64,000 bases of DNA from Clostridia bacterium. Its GTDB lineage: Bacteria; Bacillota; Clostridia; Oscillospirales; CAG-382. Positions 42,325 to 51,338 of the stretch are shown piece after piece (the stretch's first letter is position 1; every line of letters starts with the position of its first letter). The position numbers and the translations under genes are program-made. The notes under the pieces were generated by a model, which saw nothing but the letters and a program-made list of their open reading frames with translations, did no database searches and had not been told where the DNA came from. The stretch spans positions 120,773 through 184,772 of the forward strand of contig JAFXEB010000033.1 of assembly GCA_017521025.1 (NCBI GenBank), given 5' to 3'.

Positions 42325-43577
42325 TATATACGTTTCTCCAAAACTGCTATATAAAAGCCATCGTGCCACTTTTCAAGGGGGAGCACCGTGCGCTCGGAAA
42401 CAAGCACTGCACCGCTTTCCGTCAGGAACGGGTGCACCACGCCCTCGTTTTCGTTCTTGTTGACAGTGCAGGTGGAGTACACCATACGTCCGCCCTTTTT
42501 CAGATAACAGTAAGCGTTTTTAAGAATGGCACGCTGGGTATCTATAAGCCTGTCTATATCGCTGAAGCTCTTGTACCTTATCTCGGGTCTGCCCTTTATG
42601 GCACCTATGCCTGAGCAGGGCACGTCACATATAACCCTGTCTGCGCTCTCTGCCAGGGTGGGGTCATATTTCCTGCCGTCCTGCTCTCTCGTCTCTATTA
42701 TATCAACGCCCAAGGTCTCGGCACTGCGTTTAATAAGCGGTAGCTTGTTGCCGTGGATATCCATAGCCAATATACTGCCCGTGTTTTCCATATCCAATGC
42801 GGCACCGAGGGTCTTGCCACCGGGGCAAGCACACATATCTATTACCCTGTGGCCCGCCTGAGCCCCAAGCGCCGACACCGCCGCCTGAGACGAAAGCCCC
42901 TGCACAAATGCATCGCCCATATCCACAGCGGCAAGCCCTGCGGAGGAGCCGCTTTGCACTGCCACTGCCTTGCCGAGGACGGTACCCTCGACGCCTGCGG
43001 CCGTCAATAACTCAAGCAGCTTTTCGGCTGTATTTTTCAAGGTGTTGACACGTAGTATCAAGGGATTATGGTCGAAGAACGCCGCCATCACAGCATCACT
43101 CTCATCGGGGTACTGAGCCGCAACAAGGTCGCATATCTCAGGCGAGAGGGAGTATTTCACGCTGTCCTCTGCCGCCTCCACCGCCGCCTCAAGAGCAGAC
43201 CTGCCTCTGCAGGCGGAGCGCATAACGGCGTTTACAAAGCCCTTGCGCTTTTTGCCCGACACCAAGGCAACGCTCTCACTGCAAGCCGCCATATCGGGCA
43301 CCTTCATATAAAAGAGCTGTAAAAAGCCAAGTCTGAGCACCGCAAGCAGCTCTTTCTCTATATCGGCGCATTTCCTGCCGGACGCTCGCTCTATCATAAA
43401 GTCAAGAGTCAGCAGTCTTTCCGCCGCACCGTTTACAAGAGCCACGCCGAAGGCTTTATCTATAGTAGAAAGCTCGGTTCTCTTTAAGGTGTTGATTATC
43501 TCTATATTCGAGTACGCCCCCTGCTCCCACACACGGCGGAGCACCGTAAGGGCGAAACGCCTTGCCTTATCCTCCAT
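42324..43577 (-). CDS. rsmB: 16S rRNA (cytosine-967-C5)-methyltransferase RsmB
   Basis: 417 aa: N-terminal NusB-like RNA-binding domain (~1-140) and a Rossmann SAM domain. Motif I MCACPGGKT, motif IV DVPCSGIG and the catalytic motif VYSTCTVNKNENE with the second cysteine are intact. Starts 2 nt from the yugP-like stop and overlaps rlmN by one base. Confidence 0.95.
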   Translation of the reverse strand: MEDKARRFALTVLRRVWEQGAYSNIEIINTLKRTELSTIDKAFGVALVNGAAERLLTLDFMIERASGRKCADIEKELLAVLRLGFLQLFYMKVPDMAACSESVALVSGKKRKGFVNAVMRSACRGRSALEAAVEAAEDSVKYSLSPEICDLVAAQYPDESDAVMAAFFDHNPLILRVNTLKNTAEKLLELLTAAGVEGTVLGKAVAVQSGSSAGLAAVDMGDAFVQGLSSQAAVSALGAQAGHRVIDMCACPGGKTLGAALDMENTGSILAMDIHGNKLPLIKRSAETLGVDIIETREQDGRKYDPTLAESADRVICDVPCSGIGAIKGRPEIRYKSFSDIDRLIDTQRAILKNAYCYLKKGGRMVYSTCTVNKNENEGVVHPFLTESGAVLVSERTVLPLEKWHDGFYIAVLEKRI

Positions 43578-43579
43578 AC

Positions 43580-44275
43580 TCAGTCACGCCTTTTTGCGAT
43601 GCTGATATATCTGAGAAGCATCAGGGCACTGGTAGCCAGAGCGGCAACATAGGTAAGTGCCGCTGCGGAAAGCACCTTTTTTGCACCCTTCAGCTCGTCC
43701 TCGTAAAGCAAGCCCTGCTCCTCAAGCGCAACAAGCGCACGGCGGCTTGCGTTGAACTCTACAGGCAGTGTAACAAGCTGGAACAAGGTAGAAAGGGAGA
43801 AAAGTGCAATACCCACATAGACAAGCCCCATAAAGTCAAGGACAAGGCCAAGAACAAACAGAGGCACCGCAAGGCGGGAGCCGATGTTTGTTATGGGAAC
43901 CATAGCAGTTCTGAGCTTGACGGGACCGTAGCCAAGGGCGTGCTGTACTGCGTGACCCGCCTCGTGGCAGGCAACGCCGATGGCGGCAACAGAGCTTTTG
44001 CCGCATACGCTGTCGGAAAGAGATATTACGTTTGTCCTTGGGTTGTAGTTGTCTGTAAGCTCTCCTGCTATCCTTGCAAAGCCCACGCCGTAAACGCCGT
44101 TGGCCGCAAGTACACGCTGTGCCGCCTGCTCGGCGGTGAGTCCGTTTTTAGCCACTTGCCTTGCGTACTTTTTGTAGGTGCTGTTGACCCTTGCGCTTAT
44201 TACCGCCGAAATAAGCATTGCAACGATAAGAAGCCCATAGGTCCAATCAAAATATACAGGGCCGTAGAAATACAT
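43580..44275 (-). CDS. YugP-type neutral zinc metallopeptidase, membrane-bound
   Basis: 231 aa with membrane helices at the N-terminus (~10-28) and in the C-terminal third (~120-215). The metzincin-type zinc site HEAGHAVQH lies near 108-116 (ACHEAGHAVQHALGY). The DUF2268/YugP family is common in Firmicutes, often between fmt and rsmB in clostridia; its substrates are not established. Confidence 0.9.
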   Translation of the reverse strand: MYFYGPVYFDWTYGLLIVAMLISAVISARVNSTYKKYARQVAKNGLTAEQAAQRVLAANGVYGVGFARIAGELTDNYNPRTNVISLSDSVCGKSSVAAIGVACHEAGHAVQHALGYGPVKLRTAMVPITNIGSRLAVPLFVLGLVLDFMGLVYVGIALFSLSTLFQLVTLPVEFNASRRALVALEEQGLLYEDELKGAKKVLSAAALTYVAALATSALMLLRYISIAKRRD

Positions 44276-44314
44276 TTCAAATCACTCCTGAAAAGGCGAC
44301 GGCGGCAAAGAATG

Positions 44315-45217
44315 CTATATTCTGTTGCCTGCCAAAAATTCTGCCGCTGTCATACGGCGCTTACCCTCTGCCTGAAGCTCTGTTATGAGCACGCTGCCCG
44401 TGCCGCAGGCGATCTCGATACCGTCGGCAGTCTGCGAAAGCACCTGACCTGCCACGCCCGTGCCGTTGCCGAGCTTTGCGCTTATCAGCTTATAGCGCTT
44501 ACCGCCGATTATGGCAAAGGCGGAGGGATAGGGGGAAAGTCCCCTTATCTTGTTATATACAGAGACGCTGTCGGTGTCAAAGTCCACCTCGGTCTCGCTC
44601 TTCTCAATCTTTGCAGCGTAGGTGGCAAGGCTGTCATCCTGCTTTACGGGCACAAATCCCTCACCCGCCAGAAATTCGCTGATGGCATCTGCACCCAACG
44701 CCGCAAGCACATCGTGATACTCACCTGCGGTCATGGTGCTGCTTATGGGCGTTTCCTTTACCAAAATCATATCGCCTGTGTCAAGCCCCTCTGCCATCTG
44801 CATCACTGTAACACCGCCGACAGTATCGCCCTCCATCACCGCACGGTTTATGGGGGCGGCGCCTCTGTGACGGGGCAACAAGGATGCGTGGATGTTGATA
44901 CAGCCGCCCTTTGCGGCGCCAAGCACCTCAGGAGGCAGTATCTTACCGTAGGCTGCAACAACTATATAATCTGCATTTTCCGCCTTTATTATGCGCTGTG
45001 CCTCTTCATCTCTCAGCGTAGCAGGCTGATAGACGGGTATCCCCTTTTCAATTGCATACGCCTTCACAGGAGAGGGCGTGAAAGCCATACCTCTGCCCCT
45101 TTGCTTATCAGGCTGAGTGATAACGAGAGACACCCTGTGCCCATCCTCAAATATTCTCTTAAGTGGCGCCACGGCAAAGTCGGGGGTGCCCATAAAGATG
45201 ACCTTACAAGTTTTCAA
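44315..45217 (-). CDS. fmt: Methionyl-tRNA formyltransferase
   Basis: 300 aa; formylates Met-tRNAi with 10-formyl-THF. Motifs: KVIFMGTPDFAV, SLLPRHRGAAPINRAV with the catalytic Asn-His-Ser region INIHASLLP, and LDTGDMI. The C-terminal OB domain is present. It overlaps the def stop by 14 nt, giving the classical def-fmt pair. Confidence 0.96.
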   Translation of the reverse strand: MKTCKVIFMGTPDFAVAPLKRIFEDGHRVSLVITQPDKQRGRGMAFTPSPVKAYAIEKGIPVYQPATLRDEEAQRIIKAENADYIVVAAYGKILPPEVLGAAKGGCINIHASLLPRHRGAAPINRAVMEGDTVGGVTVMQMAEGLDTGDMILVKETPISSTMTAGEYHDVLAALGADAISEFLAGEGFVPVKQDDSLATYAAKIEKSETEVDFDTDSVSVYNKIRGLSPYPSAFAIIGGKRYKLISAKLGNGTGVAGQVLSQTADGIEIACGTGSVLITELQAEGKRRMTAAEFLAGNRI

Positions 45218-45674
45218 TTTCTTCCTCCGTAAGCATACGCTCTACCTTGTCGATAAAGAGGGTGCCGTCAAGGTGGTCGAGCTCATGACAGAAGCAACGG
45301 GCGGTAAGACCCGTACCGTCTGCCTCGTAATACTTGCCCTTGCGGTTCATCGCTCTGACCTTTACATAGGCAGGGCGCTTGGTTATGCCCCATTTGCCCG
45401 GGCAGGAAAGACAGCCCTCGTAATCCGTCTGCTCACCTCGGGTCTCGATTATCTCGGGGTTTATCAGCTCCAGAACCTCCTCACCGTTGTCCACAAGGAC
45501 AACACGGCGGAGTATGCCAACCTGCGGTGCGGCAAGACCGACACCGCCGGACTCCTTAAGAGTCTCCTGCATATCGTCAAGAAGCTGTATAAGTCTGGGG
45601 CTCAGCTTTTCAACAGGGCGTGACTTTTTCCTCAGGGTCTCGTCGCCCTCTTTAAGTATATTAAGAAGTGCCAT
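45204..45674 (-). CDS. def: Peptide deformylase
   Basis: 156-aa metallohydrolase removing the N-formyl group. All three motifs are present: GVGLAAPQVG (44-53), EGCLSCPG with the metal Cys, and HELDHLDG with the metal His pair and catalytic Glu. Length and sequence fit type I PDF. Overlaps fmt. Confidence 0.97.
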   Translation of the reverse strand: MALLNILKEGDETLRKKSRPVEKLSPRLIQLLDDMQETLKESGGVGLAAPQVGILRRVVLVDNGEEVLELINPEIIETRGEQTDYEGCLSCPGKWGITKRPAYVKVRAMNRKGKYYEADGTGLTARCFCHELDHLDGTLFIDKVERMLTEEEIENL

Positions 45675-45713
45675 AATACCGTACTCTCCAAAATAGTTTG
45701 TTCAAAAAAGCCT

Positions 45714-48119
45714 TTAAACGCTGAAGGGATTTATATCTATATCCACAGTGGCGTCATCCCTTTTAGAAACAGCAAAACGGGCAAGTAGTGCCCTGAAAAA
45801 CTCTCTCGTCTCCTTTGAGTCCTTATACTTGACTATTATCTTATTGCGATACCTGCCGCCGACCTTATAGATGCCCTCCTTATAAGGGCCCATTTTGATA
45901 AGCTTAAGGTCACCTCTCGACTCTGCTTGAGCTTCAAACTCTGCAGAGAACGCCCTTGCGGTACGCTCCACAGCCGCCTCGTCAGCAGAAACGAAGGAGA
46001 ACACCGCAATATCGCAATAAGGCGGGAACACCACCGCTTTTCTCAGCCTTATCTCGCTGTTATAAAAGGCAAGGTAGTCCTGTCTTGCGCCCAAACGCAG
46101 TGTCTGATGCAGAGGGTTATAGGTCTGTACTATCGCCCTACCACGTCTGCCCGACCTGCCTGCCCTGCCCACAAGCTGTGTAATCAGGGAAAACATGCGC
46201 TCGCAGGCACGGAAATCGTTCATATACAGAACGCTGTCTGCCATAACAAGTCCCACCAAGGATACCCTTGGAAAATCCAAGCCCTTTACCACCATCTGGG
46301 TGCCGTAAAGTATATCCGCCTCGCCCCTGCCGAACTCCTCAAGTATCTCGTCGTGAGAGCGCTTTGCCACAGTGGTATCGGTATCCATCCGCAAAGCTCT
46401 GCCCTCTCCGAAAAGCTCCTCCAGCTCGTCCTGCAAAAGCTGGGTGCCGTAGCCGAAATAGCCAATATAGCTGCCGCCGCACTCGGGACATTTATGAGGC
46501 TTTTCCTCTATCCTGCCGCAATAGTGGCAGATAAGCTTGCCACGCCTGCCTGCATCGCTGTTATATGCGTGGTAGTTAAGGGAAACAGAGCATCTGTCGC
46601 AGGTGAAAACGTAGCCGCAGCTACGGCAACGGAGGGTGGAGTTATAGCCACGCCTGCCCAGAAACAGTATCGCCTGCTCTCCCCTGTCAAGGGTCTCCTT
46701 AAGGGCGTCTCTCAGCTCTGTACCTATGAGCTTGCCCTCGATTATCCTGTCATCACCGCCGATATCCACTATCTCCACCTCGGGCAGCTCTATACCGCCG
46801 TAGCGTTCATCCAGAGTTTCCAGATGATAAACCCCCGTGGATGCCTTAAAATAGCTCTCCACCGAGGGGGTGGCAGAGGCAAGCAGCATAAGCCCGCCGT
46901 GTCTTGCACAGCGAAAACGTGCTATGTCCCTTGCGTGGTACTTAGGTGTTTTTTCTGATTTATATGTGTGCTCCTGCTCCTCGTCAAGGACGATAAGTCC
47001 TATGCTCTCAAAGGGGGCAAAAACTGCTGAGCGTGTGCCTATTACCACCTTTATCTCGCCGCCCTTTATACGGGCGTAGGTGTCGGCACGCTCACCTACG
47101 GAAAGCTTGGAATGGAGCACGCCGCAAGCATTACCGTATCTGCCGAAGTAGGTTGCGATAGCCTGAGCCGTAAGTCCTATCTCGGGCATCAGCACTATTG
47201 CCTGCCTGCCCTGCCTTACAGCTTCATCCACCGCCTCAAGTATAAGCTTTGTTTTGCCGCTGCCCGTAACGCCCCTGAGCAGGCACGCCTCCGCCTTGCC
47301 CGAGCGCATATAGCCCAGTATACGGTCACGCACCTCTGCCTGCTTTTCCGACAAGCTGTAGGGACTTGCCATATAGCTGTCTGCCTCATAGGCAAAACGC
47401 TGAACACGCTTGCGGTAAACGGAGACTACACCCTTTACCTCAAGACTGCGCACAGTGGCTGTGCTTACACCTGCATCCGAGAGAGCAGACGCAGACATAT
47501 CACCCTCGGCAAGCAGAGAAAGAAGCAGCTTTTGCTTTTGCCCCTTAAGCTCTGCATCGGGCTTCAACAGACGCACCCACGCCTCGGTCTTTACGTTGGA
47601 CCTCTCCTCCACCTCGCTGTGCCTCTCCAAAGCACCCTTGCGGCACAGAGACGCCGCAATACGAAGCCCCTCCTCACCGAAGGAGCGAAGTATGTCCTTT
47701 TCGTAGACCTTTTCACCCTGCTTTACAAAGCAGTACAGCTCGTCCTCACAGTCGGAAGGGAGCGCAGTATAATACACCCTGCTTTTTACGTTTATACCGT
47801 CGGGCAGCATAAGCTTAAGCGCCGCACCGTAAGTACAGAAAAAGCGGTCCCTTATAAAAGCGGCAAGCGCTATCATCTCATCGGTAGCGGCAAGGTCATA
47901 GTCGGGCACGGAAAGAACAGGCTTTACAGCCACTTCCTCCGCCTCGCCCTCCCACACACGGGTCACAAAAGCGCCCATACGCCTGTTGCTTTTTCCGAAG
48001 GGAACTACCGCCACAGAGCCGCTTACCACGCTGTCTGCCAGTTCCTCGGGGACAGAATAGGTATACGCCCTGTCATAGGCAAGGGTGGTATCAAGCAGAT
48101 ATACCTGACAAAGCCGCAT
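45714..48119 (-). CDS. priA: Primosomal replication protein / helicase PriA
   Basis: 801-aa 3'-5' helicase for replication restart. N-terminal DNA-binding domain, Walker A TGSGKTKL near 285, a Walker B/DEAH-type DEEQEHTYK, motif III ASATPS, paired zinc-binding cysteines (CRSCGYVFTCDRC and CHYCGR...CPECGG), and motif V/VI MVVKGLDFPRVSLVG and QLVGRAGRSGRRGR. Starts 2 nt after rpoZ. In Bacillus coaBC lies between rpoZ and priA; here it is absent. Confidence 0.96.
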   Translation of the reverse strand: MRLCQVYLLDTTLAYDRAYTYSVPEELADSVVSGSVAVVPFGKSNRRMGAFVTRVWEGEAEEVAVKPVLSVPDYDLAATDEMIALAAFIRDRFFCTYGAALKLMLPDGINVKSRVYYTALPSDCEDELYCFVKQGEKVYEKDILRSFGEEGLRIAASLCRKGALERHSEVEERSNVKTEAWVRLLKPDAELKGQKQKLLLSLLAEGDMSASALSDAGVSTATVRSLEVKGVVSVYRKRVQRFAYEADSYMASPYSLSEKQAEVRDRILGYMRSGKAEACLLRGVTGSGKTKLILEAVDEAVRQGRQAIVLMPEIGLTAQAIATYFGRYGNACGVLHSKLSVGERADTYARIKGGEIKVVIGTRSAVFAPFESIGLIVLDEEQEHTYKSEKTPKYHARDIARFRCARHGGLMLLASATPSVESYFKASTGVYHLETLDERYGGIELPEVEIVDIGGDDRIIEGKLIGTELRDALKETLDRGEQAILFLGRRGYNSTLRCRSCGYVFTCDRCSVSLNYHAYNSDAGRRGKLICHYCGRIEEKPHKCPECGGSYIGYFGYGTQLLQDELEELFGEGRALRMDTDTTVAKRSHDEILEEFGRGEADILYGTQMVVKGLDFPRVSLVGLVMADSVLYMNDFRACERMFSLITQLVGRAGRSGRRGRAIVQTYNPLHQTLRLGARQDYLAFYNSEIRLRKAVVFPPYCDIAVFSFVSADEAAVERTARAFSAEFEAQAESRGDLKLIKMGPYKEGIYKVGGRYRNKIIVKYKDSKETREFFRALLARFAVSKRDDATVDIDINPFSV

Positions 48120-48121
48120 TA

Positions 48122-48346
48122 TTATTCTACTATTATCTTGAACTCGCCGCTGTGAAGCTTGCTTACTGCGGTGCTTACTGCCTTTTCGTTATTGGACTCC
48201 TCAAGCTTTTCTGCCTGCGCCTCGGGGTTTTCATCCACAAGACCCTGCTTGTAGGTAACATAACGTGCGCTTTTTGCTGCGGCTATAACCAGCATATAGC
48301 GGTTGACCTCGTTGTTTGTAAGATCCTGTACGGAAGGGTAAAGCAT
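48122..48346 (-). CDS. rpoZ: RNA polymerase omega subunit
   Basis: 74 aa. The MLYPSVQDL start and RYMLVIAAAKSARYV helix are the conserved omega region; the C-terminal part is acidic. Position between gmk and priA is the standard Firmicutes order. Confidence 0.93.
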   Translation of the reverse strand: MLYPSVQDLTNNEVNRYMLVIAAAKSARYVTYKQGLVDENPEAQAEKLEESNNEKAVSTAVSKLHSGEFKIIVE

Positions 48347-48391
48347 ATCTATTTTCCTCTCTTTACTGTATATTACGGTTTATTTACGGAT

Positions 48392-48958
48392 TTATGCGTT
48401 TTTCTTGGACTCCACCGCTGCGGCAATAAGCTCTGCCGCCTTATCGGGTGCGCCCTCTTCGTTTACAATAGTGATATCATAGGTGGGTGCAAGTAGCATC
48501 TCCTCCCTTGCACGCCTGAGCCGCTTTTGTATAGTCTCCTCATCCTCGGTGCCCCTGCCCCTGAGTCTCGCCTCAAGAAGCTCCATGCTCGGAGGAGCAA
48601 TGAAAACAGACAAAGCGTGAGGCATCAGCCTTTTTACGTTGGCGGCGCCCTCGGTCTCTATTTCCAGCACCACGTTCATTCCATCCTCAAGGCAAGCCTC
48701 TACAAACTCACGGGGGGTGCCGTAATAGTTATCACAATACACGGTGTACTCAAGTATTTTGCCGTCCTTCAGATATTCTTCAAAAAGGCTTTTGTCTACA
48801 AAAAAGTAGTGGACGCCGTGCACCTCACCCTCACGGGGGGGACGGGTGGTAGCGGAAACGGAATAGCGGTAGCCGCCCTTTGCAAGCACGTGCTTAAGCA
48901 CCGTGCCCTTGCCGCAGCCAGAAGGACCTGAAACAATAAGCAGTATACCCTTACCCAT
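48392..48958 (-). CDS. gmk: Guanylate kinase
   Basis: 188-aa GMP kinase. P-loop SGPSGCGKGT (9-18), GMP-binding SATTRPPREGEVHGVHYFF (34-52), and RLRGRGTEDEETIQKRL lid. Starts on the last base of the remA stop region, so the two are coupled. Confidence 0.96.
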   Translation of the reverse strand: MGKGILLIVSGPSGCGKGTVLKHVLAKGGYRYSVSATTRPPREGEVHGVHYFFVDKSLFEEYLKDGKILEYTVYCDNYYGTPREFVEACLEDGMNVVLEIETEGAANVKRLMPHALSVFIAPPSMELLEARLRGRGTEDEETIQKRLRRAREEMLLAPTYDITIVNEEGAPDKAAELIAAAVESKKNA

Positions 48959-49191
48959 TACTTCTCCATCCTTTCCTCTATGGTCTCGGGGCTTTCTGCG
49001 GAAAGCACCGTGTGCTCGCTGTCGGTAACGATGACCGCACGGGTCTTTTTACCGCAGCTTACGTCTATGACCCTGCCCTGATTCTTTGCATCCTGCACCA
49101 GTCGGCGTACAGGCAGTGAATCGGGAGACAGCACAGCCACTATTCTTGTGGCGGAAACAAAGCTGCCGCCGCCTACGTCTATCAGTTTCAT
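48958..49191 (-). CDS. remA: RemA-type DNA-binding regulator (DUF370)
   Basis: 77 aa; the family member in Bacillus activates biofilm-matrix operons by wrapping DNA. Conserved start KLIDVGGGSFVSATRIVAVLSPDS and PVRRLVQDAKNQGRVIDVSCGKKTRAVIV. It is directly upstream of gmk, as in Bacillus (yicC/yloC-remA-gmk). Being next to a cps kinase-containing genome makes control of exopolysaccharide possible but this is inference. Confidence 0.92.
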   Translation of the reverse strand: MKLIDVGGGSFVSATRIVAVLSPDSLPVRRLVQDAKNQGRVIDVSCGKKTRAVIVTDSEHTVLSAESPETIEERMEK

Positions 49192-49217
49192 ATCAACATC
49201 ACCTTATCCGATAAAAG

Positions 49218-50096
49218 CTATTCTAAATTCTGTAGCTGTTCTCTTATCTTTTCTATCTCGCTCTTTGCGTCTATGACCGCCCTTGCAATCTCCACATCCT
49301 GAGACTTGGAGCCGATGGTATTTACCTCACGGTTCATCTCCTGTACAAGGAAATCAAGCTTTCTGCCTATACTGCCCTTGTCGGCAAGTATACCCTCAAG
49401 CTGAGCAAAGTGGCTTGCCAGCCTTGCAAGCTCCTCGTTGATATCTGCCCTGTCGGCGAATATTGCGCACTCGGTAAGCAGTCTGCCCTCATCATAGCTG
49501 ACGCCCTCCAGCAGCTCGCTTATGCGGGCAAGCATACGCTCCTTGGCAGTGCTTACCGCAAGGGGAGCACGCTCCTTGATACGCTCTCTCAGCACGGCGG
49601 TGACGGCGGCGTGGGACCTGATATCCTCCACCAGCTTCTCACCCTCTGCCTTACGCATATTGCAGAAGGCATCAAGCGCCTTCTCTGCCACGGGAAGCAC
49701 CAGCGCCCATACCTGCTCCATATCCTCCTCGGGACGGGTAGCGTTAAATACCTCAGACTTGGAGCTGACCATTGAAAGAGTGACCTCGCCCTTTACGCCG
49801 TATTCGGTGGAGATACGCTCCATCACGCCGAGATACGCCTCGAGATAGTCCTTATTCAGAGTCAGGGTAGTGGCATCGCCCTCAATATTGTTTACGGAAA
49901 GGTATACGTCCACCTTACCCCTTGAAATGCGAGAAGAGACAAGCTGTTTTATGCGCTCCTCCAAGGGGGCGTACAGCCTGCCGAGTTTAATATTTATATC
50001 CAGATATCTGCTGTTTACAGATTTTATCTCAAAACAAATGTCCTTACCTTCCAATAGCTCACGGCATCTGCCGTAGCCTGTCATACTGAAAGCCAT
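49218..50096 (-). CDS. yicC: YicC/YloC family endoribonuclease
   Basis: 292 aa from ATG 50096, with GGGAGAG 8 nt upstream; TTG 50102 would lengthen it by two codons. N-terminal SMTGYGRC and FEIKSVNSRYLDINIKL, and C-terminal KLDFLVQEMNREVNTIGSKSQD are family signatures; the latter holds the metal-binding acidic residues. YicC proteins are RNases involved in RNA turnover. First gene of the 12-kb housekeeping cluster. Confidence 0.94.
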   Translation of the reverse strand: MAFSMTGYGRCRELLEGKDICFEIKSVNSRYLDINIKLGRLYAPLEERIKQLVSSRISRGKVDVYLSVNNIEGDATTLTLNKDYLEAYLGVMERISTEYGVKGEVTLSMVSSKSEVFNATRPEEDMEQVWALVLPVAEKALDAFCNMRKAEGEKLVEDIRSHAAVTAVLRERIKERAPLAVSTAKERMLARISELLEGVSYDEGRLLTECAIFADRADINEELARLASHFAQLEGILADKGSIGRKLDFLVQEMNREVNTIGSKSQDVEIARAVIDAKSEIEKIREQLQNLE

Positions 50097-50128
50097 CTGC
50101 AAATCTCTCCCTTTTAAATTATCAAAAT

Positions 50129-50158
50129 ATTATACCACACAGACAAACGCCCTGTCAA
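50129..50158 (-). promoter_or_regulatory. Sigma-A promoter of the yicC-remA-gmk cluster
   Basis: Minus strand TTGACA (50158-50153), 18-nt spacer, TATAAT (50134-50129). It likely drives much of the cluster down to pssA. Confidence 0.8.
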
Positions 50159-50162
50159 GACT

Positions 50163-50669
50163 TCACTTGCGTTTTCGGTAGATAAGAGCGCCAAACTGCT
50201 GTATTATCAGGCTTACCGCCACGTCGGCACAAAAGCTCACCACCGCAACAACGATATACGCAGGCACGCTGTAGGTGAAATCCAGATCGGTCACGCCAAG
50301 CACGTTAAGTGACACAAATATCATAGCCGTGTAAGCGACGCAGGCGTAGCCTATCTTAATCAGCCATTGAAGCACTGCATAGGGAATTCGCTCTGCCTCT
50401 ACCTTAACTATATGAAAAAGTCCGCCGTAAAAGGCATACAGCACCGCAGGCAGCTTGTTATGCAGCAGCAAAAACGCAAGCAGCGCAGTACCGCTATATA
50501 AAAGCAAAGCACTGCCCCTGCCCCAGCGAAGCCTTACCGCAAGCACGGCAAAGCCTGCAAGGAAGGCGGTGGTCAAGTCCAGAGGCTCGAACACCGCACC
50601 CAAAAGCAGTATTATTATGCTGAGTGCGGCAAGCATACCGCACTCAGATACTATCCTTGTTTTCTTCAT
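50163..50669 (-). CDS. Multi-pass membrane protein of unknown function
   Basis: 168 aa with about five hydrophobic segments (12-32, 36-50, 53-68, 98-120, 133-158) and a basic end (YRKRK). The pattern resembles small membrane proteins of the DUF2232/ECF S-component type, but no diagnostic motif is visible, so no function is assigned. It starts 6 nt after the DnaJ-domain gene stop and is the last gene of the dgt-dnaG-rpoD unit. Confidence 0.75.
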   Translation of the reverse strand: MKKTRIVSECGMLAALSIIILLLGAVFEPLDLTTAFLAGFAVLAVRLRWGRGSALLLYSGTALLAFLLLHNKLPAVLYAFYGGLFHIVKVEAERIPYAVLQWLIKIGYACVAYTAMIFVSLNVLGVTDLDFTYSVPAYIVVAVVSFCADVAVSLIIQQFGALIYRKRK

Positions 50670-50675
50670 CTGCCC

Positions 50676-51293
50676 TTACCTGCAGCAGCCGCAAAGACAG
50701 TCAAGGCACATAAGCCCCATGCAGATATCACAGCCGGAACAGCCTGTGCTGTGCACCTGCCTGCCTGCGCTGTAGGAGCCGTAGCTTGCCCTTGATATAT
50801 TATTGTACGCCTGACTGTACTCCGGATTTTCGGGGTCCATATCGCAGGCTCTGCGTATGTACTCGGTGCCGTCCATCAGGTAGCCCTTTTTGACCAGCAC
50901 TATGCCCTTAAGGAAGTGCCATTCAGCATTCCTTGAGCCTTGGTCGGTCATATCAAGTATCCTGCTCGCCTCGGTATACCGTCCCTGAGTTATCATTGTG
51001 CGGATACGGTAAAACTCACTGCTGCCGCTGTAGGTACCGCCATAGCCGCCGCCGTAACTGCCGCTGTAACTGCTGTTACCGCCTTGGTTACCGCCACGCT
51101 GCCCTGAGCGCTTGCTCAGTGTATCGTACGCCTCATTTATCTCACGCATCTTCTCCGACGCCAGCTCCTTTAAGGGGTTAGAGTCGTCAAAGTTATCGGG
51201 GTGATACTTCTTAGCGAGAGCACGGTACGCCTTTTTTATTTCTTCATCTGTGGCGCTTTCGCTTACGCCAAGCACCTTATAGGGGTCTTTCAT
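50676..51293 (-). CDS. J-domain protein with Gly/Tyr/Ser linker and Cys-rich tail
   Basis: 205 aa. Residues 1-63 are a J domain ([34 protein letters not shown]) with the HPD motif near 32-34, so it can stimulate a DnaK ATPase. Residues ~68-95 are a low-complexity Gly/Ser/Tyr linker, ~95-155 a TPR-like helical pair, and the end carries eight cysteines in about 22 residues ([17 protein letters not shown]). It lacks the DnaJ zinc repeats and substrate domains. The tail may bind metal or be membrane-associated. Confidence 0.85.
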   Translation of the reverse strand: MKDPYKVLGVSESATDEEIKKAYRALAKKYHPDNFDDSNPLKELASEKMREINEAYDTLSKRSGQRGGNQGGNSSYSGSYGGGYGGTYSGSSEFYRIRTMITQGRYTEASRILDMTDQGSRNAEWHFLKGIVLVKKGYLMDGTEYIRRACDMDPENPEYSQAYNNISRASYGSYSAGRQVHSTGCSGCDICMGLMCLDCLCGCCR

Positions 51294-51338
51294 TACTCAA
51301 AAATCCTCTCAAAAAACGCTTTGCGACTGCCTCTTGCT

